Origin: Micromussa lordhowensis
Taxonomy: Eukaryota; Cnidaria; Anthozoa; Scleractinia; Lobophylliidae
NCBI GenBank assembly: GCA_964020085.1
Contig: OZ026604.1
Location: 30,708,618 to 30,772,617 of the forward strand
Direction of reading: 5' to 3'
DNA: 64,000 bases
Positions 1 through 9,849 of the stretch are shown here, piece by piece (the stretch's first letter is position 1; every line of letters starts with the position of its first letter). The notes below the pieces were generated by a model, which had not been told where the DNA came from, ran no database searches, and worked only from the letters and a program-made list of their open reading frames with translations. The position numbers and the translations under genes were made by a program.

Positions 1-53
1 TTGTCTCTTTGAAGCATGGAAACCAGTTAGCGGCGCAAGGGTTACTGGGATAA

Positions 54-413
54 TCAAAATGGCGGTGTGTATCTATCAATTTCAAGTATTTCGTTGTGAA
101 AATGTCGTTCTGGACATTTGTAATGTGCCAGGTGAAAAGCAGTGAAAACTTGGAAGGCATGTCTCCTGGTGGTCTGATCAACCGTGGTAAAAAAAAACCC
201 TCGATTCACTATATAAACTGGGTCGTCAAAGTTTTCTGGATCTTTCTGGCGCCACACAAGTAGTTGGTGAAATTCGAAAGGAAGTGTTCTTACAAAGGAC
301 CTTAGCATGCGGTACTCATTATGGTATTGAAATGCTTTGTCTGACTGAGGCAGGAGAGCAGCAAATTGACTAGGTCCCTGAAAAGGACTGAGCAACTTTG
401 GAAAGGCATGCAT
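54..413 (-). CDS. Unrecognised ORF, possible exon
   Basis: A 119-codon open frame from an ATG, ending in a stop. I do not recognise the family. The residues look protein-like: aromatic and charged residues are mixed, with clusters such as RTLPFEFHQLLVWRQKDPEN near the middle and a His/Cys-containing stretch near the end, and there is no low-complexity bias. No neighbouring exon, membrane segment or known motif is visible. It may be an exon of a gene that continues beyond the left edge, a decayed transposon ORF, or chance. Confidence is low. Confidence 0.2.
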   Translation of the reverse strand: MHAFPKLLSPFQGPSQFAALLPQSDKAFQYHNEYRMLRSFVRTLPFEFHQLLVWRQKDPENFDDPVYIVNRGFFFTTVDQTTRRHAFQVFTAFHLAHYKCPERHFHNEILEIDRYTPPF

Positions 414-1068
414 TTGCCAAACTCACATGCCAAAATTGACAGTGGAGATGCCAAAAACATGGCAGATAAGTCTACCAAAATAACCATTTTTATAATTTGG
501 GAAGCATTGTAAAATAAATGCATGTAAATAAGATTAATTTATTTTAATTTACTTGTTGTTTCAATTATTGAAAATATATAAATATTATATTTGTAACTAA
601 ACCAAGCTAAATCATGTCTCTTTTCTTAAATTTTAAATTTTTGTCACTGTGAATGTATATTTTGGCTAGATTGCAGAATACCTGGCCTTCTTATTTGCAT
701 CTCATTAAATAAGAGTAGCAACTATTGTTATATACCTGGTTCTTCAAAGCATACTGACACATGTAAATGGCTGGGTGGGTATTCTGCAATCACTCCTATA
801 TTTTTATATTTTTGTTTGATGTTGGTTTTTATTGTGATATCTTCACTAATATTCATGCTACCTTGCTTGTATTTATTGTTATTATTATTCTTATAATAGT
901 AACTGTTCAGTGTTGGTGGTAATTCTATGTATATGATGACTTGTGTGAATACAAAAGTAAACAGATGACTGGTACAATATTGGTTAATTGCAAGAAACTT
1001 TGTTGAAAATTTTAAAGTATATGGAGAAACTGTTGCTAAGTTTAGGTTTGTATCACTCTAGTGAAATT
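414..1068. other. AT-rich noncoding stretch
   Basis: No coding potential, RNA gene or clear repeat was seen. The segment is AT-rich with short A/T runs, typical of intergenic DNA in this window. Confidence 0.6.
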
Positions 1069-1229
1069 AAGTCGCCTAAAATCGCCTAAAGTCGCTTTAA
1101 GTCGCCTAAAGTCGCCTTAAGTCGCCTAAAGTCGCAATGGTTTTTTGGCCAATTTCGCTTAAGTCGCCTTAAGTCGCCTTAAGTCGCCTTAAATCGCCCA
1201 AAGTCGCCTTAAGTTACGGCGACTTAAGG
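1069..1229. repeat. Degenerate ~10-bp tandem repeat (AAGTCGCCTA type)
   Basis: The motif AAGTCGCC followed by TT or TA recurs about every 10 bases on the plus strand, in two blocks (about 1069-1135 and 1157-1212) separated by a short non-repeat segment. The run ends in an inverted copy (GGCGACTTAAGG, near 1218-1229), so the last unit can fold back on its neighbour. The repeat ends some 20 bp before the short upstream ORF of the GRF zinc-finger gene, so it lies in that gene's promoter or 5' leader. Confidence 0.8.
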
Positions 1230-1248
1230 TCCCAGAGTAGGCCTAAAG

Positions 1249-1266
1249 ATGGCGTCCTCTCGGTGA
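1249..1266 (+). promoter_or_regulatory. Five-codon upstream ORF before the GRF gene
   Basis: An ATG in the context AAAGATGGCG opens a reading frame of five codons (M-A-S-S-R) ending in TGA, 17 bases before the main ATG at 1284 and in a different frame. AAGATGGCG also resembles the YY1 motif often found at animal transcription or translation starts, so this may mark the promoter rather than a translated uORF. Confidence 0.4.
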
Positions 1267-1283
1267 AGAGAGAAGAGTGCAAC

Positions 1284-1961
1284 ATGGGTTACGATGAACT
1301 GAAAGACATCAAGGGCGATATCCCTGTGATGTCGAGGATCGAGTACTCACCCAGCGAAAAAGAAGTCGATTTGTACGAGGACATGTTGACTAAGAGAAAG
1401 TGGGTCCACAGAGGATTGATTGCAGAGGGGTGTGATTCAATCGGTCCATTCTCAAGAGAAGACGTTTACACATTGGACAGGAGCTGTCAAGGGGACATGG
1501 ATGTCTACCACAAAGAGAAGAAAGAAGAAGACGTTCAACCCTACATTTATCCGAGACTGAGAATAGTAGACGAGGTGGAGGAGAGGGAGGTGAAAAGGCA
1601 GAAGGTTGATACCCCCTGTTGCTCATTGCATGGGAAGAGGGAGATGGCCATCAAAGAAATCGAGACGAAGAATGGTCCGGCCCAGCTGCATTATTGCCCT
1701 GAGGAGGGGTGCGTGGTTTCCTGTTTAGGAACCAACGAGGAGCGTGACACGTTTTTGGATGCTGTTGCACGCAGTCTGCATTTTGAGTGTCGAAAAAAGG
1801 ACTGTCCTTTGAGATGCTTCTGTGACGAGATGCTGCTGTTGAAGTTGTCTAGATCGGAGAAGAACCCCAACCGGTTGTACTTTTGCTGCCGCAAACGGAC
1901 GTGTAACATGTTCCAATGGGGTGACGACTGGCCTCACAAAAAAGTGTTTGAAAGAGTTTAA
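1284..1961 (+). CDS. GRF-type zinc-finger protein, intronless
   Basis: A 225-aa single-exon frame. The start is the first in-frame ATG; a GTG seven codons upstream is not a likely eukaryotic start. The N-terminal ~105 residues are acidic/basic with no recognised fold. Residues 112-175 hold paired cysteines and a histidine (CCSLHG at 112-117, YCPEEGC at 137-143, ECRKKDC at 169-175) that look like a zinc-binding module. Residues 176-215 match the GRF zinc finger: CxC at 178-180, then NPNRLYFCC (194-202), C207 and FQWGDD (210-215). GRF fingers bind single-stranded nucleic acid in proteins such as APE2, TOP3A and NEIL3; here no enzyme domain is attached, so the role is unknown. A polyadenylation signal starts 11 nt after the stop, giving a very short 3' UTR. 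The intronless, compact form suggests a retrogene or capture from a mobile element or large DNA virus (inference). Confidence 0.7.
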   Translation: MGYDELKDIKGDIPVMSRIEYSPSEKEVDLYEDMLTKRKWVHRGLIAEGCDSIGPFSREDVYTLDRSCQGDMDVYHKEKKEEDVQPYIYPRLRIVDEVEEREVKRQKVDTPCCSLHGKREMAIKEIETKNGPAQLHYCPEEGCVVSCLGTNEERDTFLDAVARSLHFECRKKDCPLRCFCDEMLLLKLSRSEKNPNRLYFCCRKRTCNMFQWGDDWPHKKVFERV

Positions 1962-1971
1962 AATGTTTTGC

Positions 1972-1977
1972 AATAAA
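1972..1977 (+). terminator. Poly(A) signal AATAAA of the GRF gene
   Basis: A perfect AATAAA lies 11 nt after the TAA stop of the GRF zinc-finger gene. Confidence 0.6.
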
Positions 1978-2097
1978 ACAAAACGGCTCTTTAAGGGACG
2001 CTGGTCATAGGATTGCAGCACACGTTCCCACTTGTAAATAGGTGGCTAAGTAGACAAAGTAAATGTAAATTTTCTTTAAAAAACATGTTGTTGTGTG

Positions 2098-2240
2098 ATT
2101 CGTGAGTGTGAGCGAATGAGCGCGCGAAACTATGCGTGACACATCACGTGACTTTATTTGCGCGACCCTTCGTTGTGTGACTCCTGAGCAAGTGACGGCG
2201 TCACGCTGCGCGTGACGCTTCACACGCCTTTTCTTGCGCA
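2098..2240. repeat. CpG-rich segment with clustered GTGAC/GTCAC motifs
   Basis: Within ~140 bp the pentamer GTGAC or its complement recurs many times, including CACGTGAC near 2146, GTGACGGCGTCAC near 2193 and GCGTGACGC near 2210. Several are palindromic and CpG-containing, in contrast to the AT-rich surroundings. The segment lies between two convergent reading frames (GRF gene and the 2265-2864 ORF), not at an obvious promoter. CACGTG is an E-box and TGACG a CRE half-site; whether either works here is unknown. Confidence 0.5.
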
Positions 2241-2264
2241 ACCCTTAGCCATCAGACCTCAACA

Positions 2265-2864
2265 TCAGATCGAGGTTTTAGGCCCTAGGCGAGCCCATAT
2301 AACTACTAAACTGTTGTCTATAATTGACGGAGAAACGTCGAGCGTCAAAGGACAGAAAACATTTTCGACTTCCCTCTCTAATCCGTGATTAACAGGTTCA
2401 AAATACCATTCCCAAGAGTTCACTCTTGAATCTCTCGAACAACCTGAATTACAAGCCCTCCAGAACACAGTTGGTCGGTCAATTCCCAAAGCACGACAAA
2501 ACAAGATATGATCCAAAGTGAAAAGAAGAAATGCTGCAAAGCCAGCATTTCCACATTCTGTAATCCCAGGATCAACAACACAAGCCGAGGAGCCCGGGGT
2601 TTTACCGCGGTTTTTCCTCCTTGCAGCAAGACAACCATCGGATTTCACGAGGGCGTTTTTTAAATCTTGAGCTGTAAATAAAATCGTGTTGACGCCAGTT
2701 GTTTCCGATGATAAAACGGCCTGATCTTGCATATCTTCCTCAAAAGACATCGATTGGTGATATTGAAACATGAACCAAACAGAAAGAAGAAACGCTAATG
2801 GCACAAGATATTGAGGAATAAAACAAAAAATGTTTAGGCGCTTGTCGGATAGAAAACGCGCCAT
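2265..2864 (-). CDS. Type II membrane protein ORF, possibly glycosyltransferase-like
   Basis: A 199-aa frame from an ATG. A single hydrophobic segment at about residues 12-33, after a short basic N-terminus, predicts a signal anchor with the C-terminal part in the Golgi/ER lumen. The lumenal part has a coherent section with several cysteines and aromatics: TECGNAGFAAFLLFTLDHIL, then a WRACNSGCS segment and WEWYFEPVNHG. This layout recalls fucosyltransferase-like proteins of marine invertebrates, but I cannot confirm a family. The frame closes soon after FCPLTLDVSP, which is early for such an enzyme, so the last residues may be intron read-through or the copy may be truncated. No convincing splice donor was found. 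It converges on the GRF gene. Confidence 0.5.
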   Translation of the reverse strand: MARFLSDKRLNIFCFIPQYLVPLAFLLSVWFMFQYHQSMSFEEDMQDQAVLSSETTGVNTILFTAQDLKNALVKSDGCLAARRKNRGKTPGSSACVVDPGITECGNAGFAAFLLFTLDHILFCRALGIDRPTVFWRACNSGCSRDSRVNSWEWYFEPVNHGLEREVENVFCPLTLDVSPSIIDNSLVVIWARLGPKTSI

Positions 2865-2925
2865 GACTCCTTTCTTGTGTTATGCAAAAAGACAATTCCA
2901 AACTGTGTTTTTTATTTGAATTCAA

Positions 2926-3172
2926 GCCACAAAATGTAGATTGCCGGATCTTATTAATATAATCTTTGTTTGAGCATGGACAAGAGCGGGGAACGGGAAA
3001 TATTTTATCATTAATTAAAGACTTGTTATGAATGTCAAAACAGTGCGTCTTATAGTTAAAGAAAAACCAGGGGATTCATTTTTGTTCTCTTATACAAACG
3101 CATGACTAGCGCGTCTTGAAAATTAAGGCATCTTTATTTTTATGCCCGAACTTTTTGCAAGCAGTGTAAGTA
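2926..3172. other. Noncoding spacer
   Basis: AT-rich DNA between the membrane-protein ORF and the tRNA gene. No feature is supported. Confidence 0.5.
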
Positions 3173-3245
3173 GCCTCCGTAGCTCAGTGGTTAGAGCACT
3201 GGTCTCGTAAACCAGGGGTCAAGAGTTCAAATCTCTTCGGGGGCT
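3173..3245 (+). tRNA. tRNA-Thr (anticodon CGT)
   Basis: A 73-nt cloverleaf can be folded by hand. The acceptor stem is GCCTCCG with CGGGGGC; the D-stem is GCTC/GAGC. The anticodon stem CTGGT/ACCAG encloses the 7-nt loop CTCGTAA, giving anticodon CGT at 3206-3208. The T-arm is AAGAG/CTCTT around TTCAAAT, and the discriminator base is T. The internal A and B box sequences are present. A TTTT tract at 3255-3258 fits RNA polymerase III termination. No intron and no encoded CCA, as usual for a nuclear eukaryotic tRNA gene. Confidence 0.93.
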
Positions 3246-3791
3246 GTGTAGAACTTTTCCAACATTTTTCAAGTTTTCTGAAATTTTATATCTTGTACAT
3301 ACAGTAACATGCAGCACTTTTCCTTCGTCATTTATTTTTAGGAGGTTTAATTTCACATAAAGGATTCACATAAATGAATAAATTAAATAAAAGCTCTACT
3401 ATCAGCTTCTGGTAGGAACGAATTTGGGAGATTAGTACGTCCTTTTTATGGTATAAAAGTTAGTGGTTTACCAAGAAGTAGCAAATTGACAAAAGCGATA
3501 TCCCACATATTCGCAGGGAAAATCTTACCATTAAATTCACCCTTGATAGCATCAATTTGGAATTGGTAATAAAAAAGGAAAAAAAAATTGTCATACTTTG
3601 AAGCCCTTGGATAAGGACATGGATATTTTGTGATCAGTAGTGATATAGTTTATTAATCACACCTTTGTTGCATTTCAGATTTGTAACTGTTTTTTTTTTC
3701 TGAAGAAGTTCTTTTAACCAAACTGTCATGCTGAATTTAAGAGAAAAAGGAAGATGGGCATTACGAAAGGAGACTGGGAAAGACTAAAATG

Positions 3792-4016
3792 TGGTCACCG
3801 TCTCACTTTGGCGGGATGTGGGATGAGAGTAAAACTGAAGGCGGGATGCGGGATGACAGGACTTTCAATGGCGGGATTCGGAGTAAAAACATATATAGGC
3901 CGGAGCGGGACCTTACGCGGAAAACTGTGACTCTAACCCGACGGGATTGAGATAAATATTCTTACTATGGCGGGATGGCGGAATTGAGGCAAAAATAATG
4001 GCGTGCGATGCGGGAT
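3792..4016. repeat. Degenerate GCGGGAT-type repeat
   Basis: The heptamer GCGGGAT and close variants (GGCGGGATG, GCGGGATTG) recur about ten times at irregular spacing of roughly 10-40 bp. It looks like a decayed minisatellite or the internal repeats of an interspersed element. No boundaries, TIRs or target duplications were found. Confidence 0.6.
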
Positions 4017-4084
4017 TGAAAATGTTGGAGCTTCATACTGTTCCCAGGGCTGGTAAGATGGCAGCCCAACAGAAAGACGTTAAA

Positions 4085-4134
4085 AGTGCTTTTAAAGTTG
4101 AAAAAAAGAGTGCTTTTAAAGTTGAAAAAAAAAG
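4085..4134. repeat. Tandem duplication of a ~24-bp unit
   Basis: AGTGCTTTTAAAGTTG plus an A-run is repeated twice (4085-4108 and 4109-4134). The copies differ mainly in A-tract length. Confidence 0.8.
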
Positions 4135-5017
4135 AATTGTTCTGTGATGAAGGATTAGAGAGTTCATCCCCATATAGACTTTAGTTGCAAGGTAATCCAT
4201 GGCAAGTTGTTTTTTGATCACTTCCGGTCTCGGAAGGCGAATTTCGCTCACGTGGAAAGCTCAAGCGGCTTGGAAAAAGCCATTTCCGGTTCTGCGCAGT
4301 TGCCAAAGATAATTGAGAATTTGGAAAAAGAGTGCATGCTGTAATTAAAGGCACACACTGCAGTGAAATAGCCAACAGTTGGCCTGTATTAGATATTATA
4401 AAAAACATTTATCGTAAGGCAAATTGATTACAACAAACTTTCAAGTTACCTTGAAATGTTTTTGTTCTTTCACATTTATTTTATGGCAGTTCATACATAC
4501 ATACATTACTTTCTTTACCCTCGGATTTTAGAGTAGCTTATGCAGGTAATATCTCCGAGCTTACCTTTCTACTGCGCGTTTGCTTGACGCAACCCTTTGA
4601 AAAAAGCGATGCTTGATCCCCGAGTATTGGAGGTCGACGAGGCCGTTATATTTGAAACTTAATTACTGCATTTGGCCATAACCATGATTTGGCCTATGAT
4701 TTGGCCTATATACAGCTAGTTTGAAGAACACTAGACTAGAACTGAATTGAAACATTTACAGTATGGTATTTACAGACAAAGTAACTAGTGGAAGCAGCAG
4801 TATATCAAGTTTCGTTACATCGTTTGTTCGACTAGCGAGAGCTCAGAGAACCACAAGCAACTACTCGCCAGTCGGAACTCATATTTGCGAACCAAACGAT
4901 CCCAGAAATCCTTGCGCGTGAAGCTGATGCTCAGACTACCCACAAGTCTCTAGGAGTGATGCGATGTTGCAATAATGCGATGTAAATTTTGCAGATACAA
5001 CAAATCTACATATACAA

Positions 5018-5033
5018 GGGGGGGGGGGGGGGG
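5018..5033. repeat. Homopolymer G16
   Basis: Sixteen consecutive G on the plus strand. The length is prone to sequencing and assembly error. Confidence 0.9.
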
Positions 5034-5318
5034 TATGAAAAGGAATATACCCATCACTGTAAGACTAAAGGACAAAAAGAGTGGGGGAGATAAAGAAAAC
5101 CTAATATACAAATGTACACATACTTGTAGATAAAAACCTAAAATCATAATTAAAATTAAACTTTTCTAATCTAAGTGCCTACTTAAATCGTGGAAATTTT
5201 ACTAAATGCATGTCTTAAAACATTGTTGGGCAATGAGTTCCTTAATAGTTCTACCAATGAGTGCTTCAGTGTTAATAAGACATATGATATCAGCTCCACG
5301 TTGGCATCACCATTGGTT

Positions 5319-5800
5319 TTAAACAATGTATACCCCTGGTCCCTGTGAAACTTGTTTTTCAGGAACGACTGGCTTTTCCTTCAGCATTTTTACAATAGCT
5401 TCAAGACTCATAGCCATTCTTAAGTCGCCATCAACCTTTAATGTTCCTTGCATATAAGCATCAAAAGCCGTTGTCTGTCCGTAAAATATCTGCTGCATGT
5501 CATCCACACTCATTGTAAGTACTACGTCTGGATTGTCAACTGGTTTGTCAGTATATATTTTTCCATGTCCACTTCTGAGATCCAGATACCATGTCCCTCC
5601 ATTTTCGCCAAGGATGTTGAATTGAAACATGCCACCAATCTCCTGAACGAGGCTCTCATTTAGGACACTGCTGACCAACTTCACCAGCTCCTCAGGAGTA
5701 AGTAAGCTGGACCCAGTTTCTCCATTTCCAGAATGAGAAGGAGTCAATGGCACAACAGCAGGGCTGGGGAGGGTGGGTCCACTGTTACCACCCCCCACTG
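5319..5800 (-). CDS. STOML1: STOML1 exon 8 (SCP2 domain and stop)
   Basis: Acceptor CTTGTAG. Encodes Ala241 (split codon) to residue 400, then TAA at 5319-5321. Contains the SCP2 fold: LTPEELVKLVSSVLNE, WYLDLRSGHGKIY, PDVVLTMSVDDM and GTLKVDGDLRMAMSLEAI. Confidence 0.92.
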
Positions 5801-8800
5801 CTACAAGCATAAGAAGGCCAAGGTCTTCTCAGTTTTGATAATTACAAAAGGAAGTGATCAACTACAAAATCTGTATGTACATTTTGTTACTGCCCTTAGG
5901 AACAATGCTGTTTGTCCTGGCCTTTTCACCGCTGCACTAAACAGAGCCTTCGTTTTAAGGAGACCTCTCAAAACGACAGTCTCACTACTCCAGCTTTGAA
6001 TCCCACCCTCTGGAGATGTGTCATGCAGTTGGTGACAAATATTGAAACTTGAGATGTCACACATAAGAAACAAGAAGCAATACATGGTACAGGTAGCCTT
6101 GAAACTCTTATCTCAAAAGTATATTTTCATGCGTCCTTTAATGTCCGGCTAAGGAAATCAGTTGTCTACAGTTAATAGTGTAACTTCTAACTGCTTGTTA
6201 TTTCTTGGGCTCCAGGGGGGGAGGGGGGGAATGCCCACATAAAAAGGATGGGGCTGCTTGTCGGAAATTTCAAAAAGAAGCCCTGAGAGGTACCAAGGTT
6301 CTGTTTTATTGGCATGGCTTTCAATTTTTTCACTCCTAAGAGGTAACAATTCTAAAACAACACATAATCTCCTGTCGTATTTACAAGGAGCACCCCAGGT
6401 GTTTTTATAATGGGAATCCCCCCCCCCCCCCCCCCTGGAGACATAGCTGGACATACCTGACAACATAGCAGTCATGCCAGGATTAGCAAAGGTCATATTT
6501 GCAAGGTTCAAACCCTGCGATCCTCCACCAAATAAAGCAGACAAAGCGCCCACCACCTCATCAGCTTCCTTCAACACTCTGGCCTCTGACCTGTGACATG
6601 AAAATAATGCACTAACTATTGATAAGGAACAATCACGATGATACATATTGGGTTCCAACACACTGTTCAAAAAGTAATGTCGCAAGATGGCTATCACTGA
6701 CAGTGTACACATAGAAAACATGTAAACATGAATACATGTAAACAATAATAATACATTTGACCTACAAGCACAAACTACTATCATGACAACATACAGAGCA
6801 ATCAGATAATACAGACTGTACTTACATTTCTATTCTCGTTATCTCTACACCCCAGATGGCTGCAGCTGCATTAACAATATCCTGTTTAGTTCAACAAAGG
6901 AATAGTCACTATTAAATTAATGACAGATGATCAATTGGATACCAAAGTTTGATGAAGTATTACTCTCACATGATAGCTGGGCTACCTGTGATCTTATCAC
7001 CCAGGACATCTGTGAAGTGATAGTGTCCCAGCAAGGATATATCCTACACCTGCCAACTTTTTCTGAGTTATAGGCGTGAGATTTTTATCCTGGGTATGCC
7101 GGGATTTTCAAAACAACACGGACATATCCGAAGAGTCCCGAAGATGTCCAAAACTTCCGAAGACGTCCAAATTCTTCCGAAGACAAGGTTCTCTAAAAAA
7201 TGCTTTAGCCACACAGACCGAAGACACGGAACCGAAGACACGGACCGAAGACTATTTTGACCAAATTTGCATACAATAGCGGAAGCGGAAACAGCTCTGA
7301 CTCAGTCCCAGTCTCAGAACGTGTATCGCTAAGCTAGTGCTTGGTCTTATTTCAAGAAGGAAGTATCGTTATTTACACATAGTTTTCATTTCTTACATTG
7401 GTTTGAGTTTACATATTTTTGGAAATTGTATCAAGCAAAGCTGCAGCTACATTTTTCAATCAGGTGTGAGAATTTGGCCCGTAAGCATGAGCTGGCGTGA
7501 GATCGAAGTTTTCAATCTGCAGGCTTGAGAAGAGTTGGCAGGTATAATATCCTGTCCTAGCACAGGGAACCCGGGTAAATGAGGCAGTTTACCAAACAAC
7601 ACACTGCATACCATGTGGTGCAGGCATCCTAACAGGCAACATGCAATCTAATAGACACAGAAACTTAAGTGTAGATGTTGTGATCCTCCTATTTTGTAAC
7701 TGAAAAGAAGTGCGTAATTACCTGAACTTGTTTGTTGATGAATTTCCTATCATGCTGAGCTTCAATGAGCTTTCTGGAAGCCAGAGAATTAACAAGTGTT
7801 GTTTGGGCCAGCATACGCAAGGAATGATTTAGGTCCTGGACTGATGTTTTTGACAAAACTGCATCTTTGATACAGAAGTGTACCTCTGCACCAACTGACA
7901 CAGCCCCTCCATCACTGGTGCGTATCTTGGAAGAAATTATTAATAATTAATCAGAACATTAGCAGATCTTCGTATTAAAAGAGATTTCTTAAAACATAAA
8001 ACTATAAAAGTTAGAGATAACAAGTTAAACCGACGTTTCGGAGTAGACATCACTCCATTATCAAGGTAAAAAATGTTCTATGATGCTAAAATTACAGTAT
8101 TAATAGCGATTGATGCTAAGAATTAACATAATAAGCACGTGCGAAATTGGCTATAAAAATACTTTAGCACGAATGGAATCCGTTTGCACATTGAGGCTTG
8201 GCTTAAGTGTTCTTATAAATAACATTTCATACACTAAGCAGTCATATGTAGACGACACCCTGACCATCATGCCGAATATGGCAGCAGCATCTGGCTTCCT
8301 AGACAAATTAAACCTTGCACATTCATCCGTAAAATTCACCATGGAAACTGAAAGCAATGGTATGCTGCCATTTCTGGGAACTCAGTTACTGAATCGATCT
8401 CCCCGGATAGAGACAAAGGTCTACGTAAAACCCACGAATTCAGGTCTCCTTCTGCATTTTCAGAGCAATGTTGACAATCGGTACAAGAATGGCTTGCTGA
8501 GAACTATGCTCGATCGAGCACATCGCTTATCTTCTTCTTGGTCACACTTCTCAGACGAATGTGACCGTTTGAAGTCAGTTTTCTCACGCCTAAAGTACCC
8601 GAAACAACTCGTAAATTCCACTATCAAACGCTTTGTTGACTCAAAGGTCTGCTTCAGTTTGACAATAGTCATTGGTTCAAATTGCTTTGAGGCTGACAAG
8701 GAGAGAGCTTTGCATAGCTATTTTACATATATACCATGCCTTAAAAAATATAGTGGCCAACACAGTCGATGCGACAATTGTGCATGGCATACAATGGGAA

Positions 8801-9818
8801 GGTTGCAAAATTGGTTGTAACACTGTCAAATATACATGTACAATGGTTTTCCTGTATTCCCCATTTCTGGATGGCTGTGTTTTCTAGGGCATCATATAAA
8901 TGATTGTACTGATTTTTATTAATACCTGTTGTGGTGGTACACTGAATGCTCTAGCTCTTGTGTCCACTCTAGTCCACACATCAATACATGGGTTAATGAA
9001 CACCACTCCTGAATGAGGTAGAATTATTTTATAACATTTAACTTGTATCATTAATCAGTAACCTCATCAGTCAAAACAAAGGATGCATAACTCATGGTCT
9101 GGATTCTAATTTTGAGGCCTATGACTTAATCTATGTGTACCCAGGCATTAATTTTGCATGTTTCATCGAATATTTTTTATTCTATATCATGAGCAACAAA
9201 TTACTCCTTAATATTGGCACAAAATTTCAGTGTTAATGCATAATTTGTCACCTATAATATTAAAAGGTAATCAAATAGTAAACTCATGAAATTAAGAAAG
9301 AATTTGAATATTTCACTTGTATTTTGTCAAAATTTTGACAAAACGCATGCAAAAGTATTTTGTAGTTTTACTTGTTACCATTTGATTGCGCATACCACAG
9401 GCAGCCCAAGCGCGAGATGTGACTCGTGCCTTCGAGTGGTTACAAAGATGCGATTTACAAGGGTTTGTATGGGAACTTTACGGATTTGCTTTAAATACCT
9501 AAAATGTAATGCTGTGTGAATAAAATTGACTTACCTTGCTTTCCTTTCGTATTCTTTGTTGTTTCACGGTGTTTAACGCCGTTTTGAAGCGATTTCAGCG
9601 AGTTTACGCTGGTGGTGGTGTCCCACTAGAAAAAAACTTCTAGTGGGACACCACCACCAGTGCGCATACTAATATCATTGTTGTTGGCATTTTTTGTTTT
9701 CCCAAATTACGACTTTCAAAATACAGCCTGACTCAGACATTTATAACAAACCACCTTCATTTAAGGAATAGAAAACATGTGCCATGTTTCTATCGAGTTA
9801 TAGACACACGAGTGAAAG

Positions 9819-9849
<31 letters not shown>

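Larger units (their letters stand above)
3246..5318. other. Intergenic region, no gene seen
   Basis: Apart from the repeats listed separately, no exon with protein-like content was found. The part next to 5319 should contain the 3' UTR of STOML1 (minus strand), but I could not place its poly(A) site; a TTTATT (AATAAA on the minus strand) near 4474 is one distant candidate. Confidence 0.5.

Noticed and set aside
1390..2021. Minus-strand ORFs overlapping the GRF gene
   Set aside because: Shadows of the conserved plus-strand zinc-finger frame.
5448..5999. Plus-strand ORFs over STOML1 exon 8
   Set aside because: They are antisense shadows of the SCP2-domain exon and adjacent intron.
7076..7528. 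Two short plus-strand ORFs inside the STOML1 intron 5 MITE
   Set aside because: They lie within a non-autonomous element; the first is partly the translated CCGAAGAC minisatellite.
9286..9519. 77-codon plus-strand ORF in STOML1 intron 3
   Set aside because: No family resemblance and no supporting context; likely chance.
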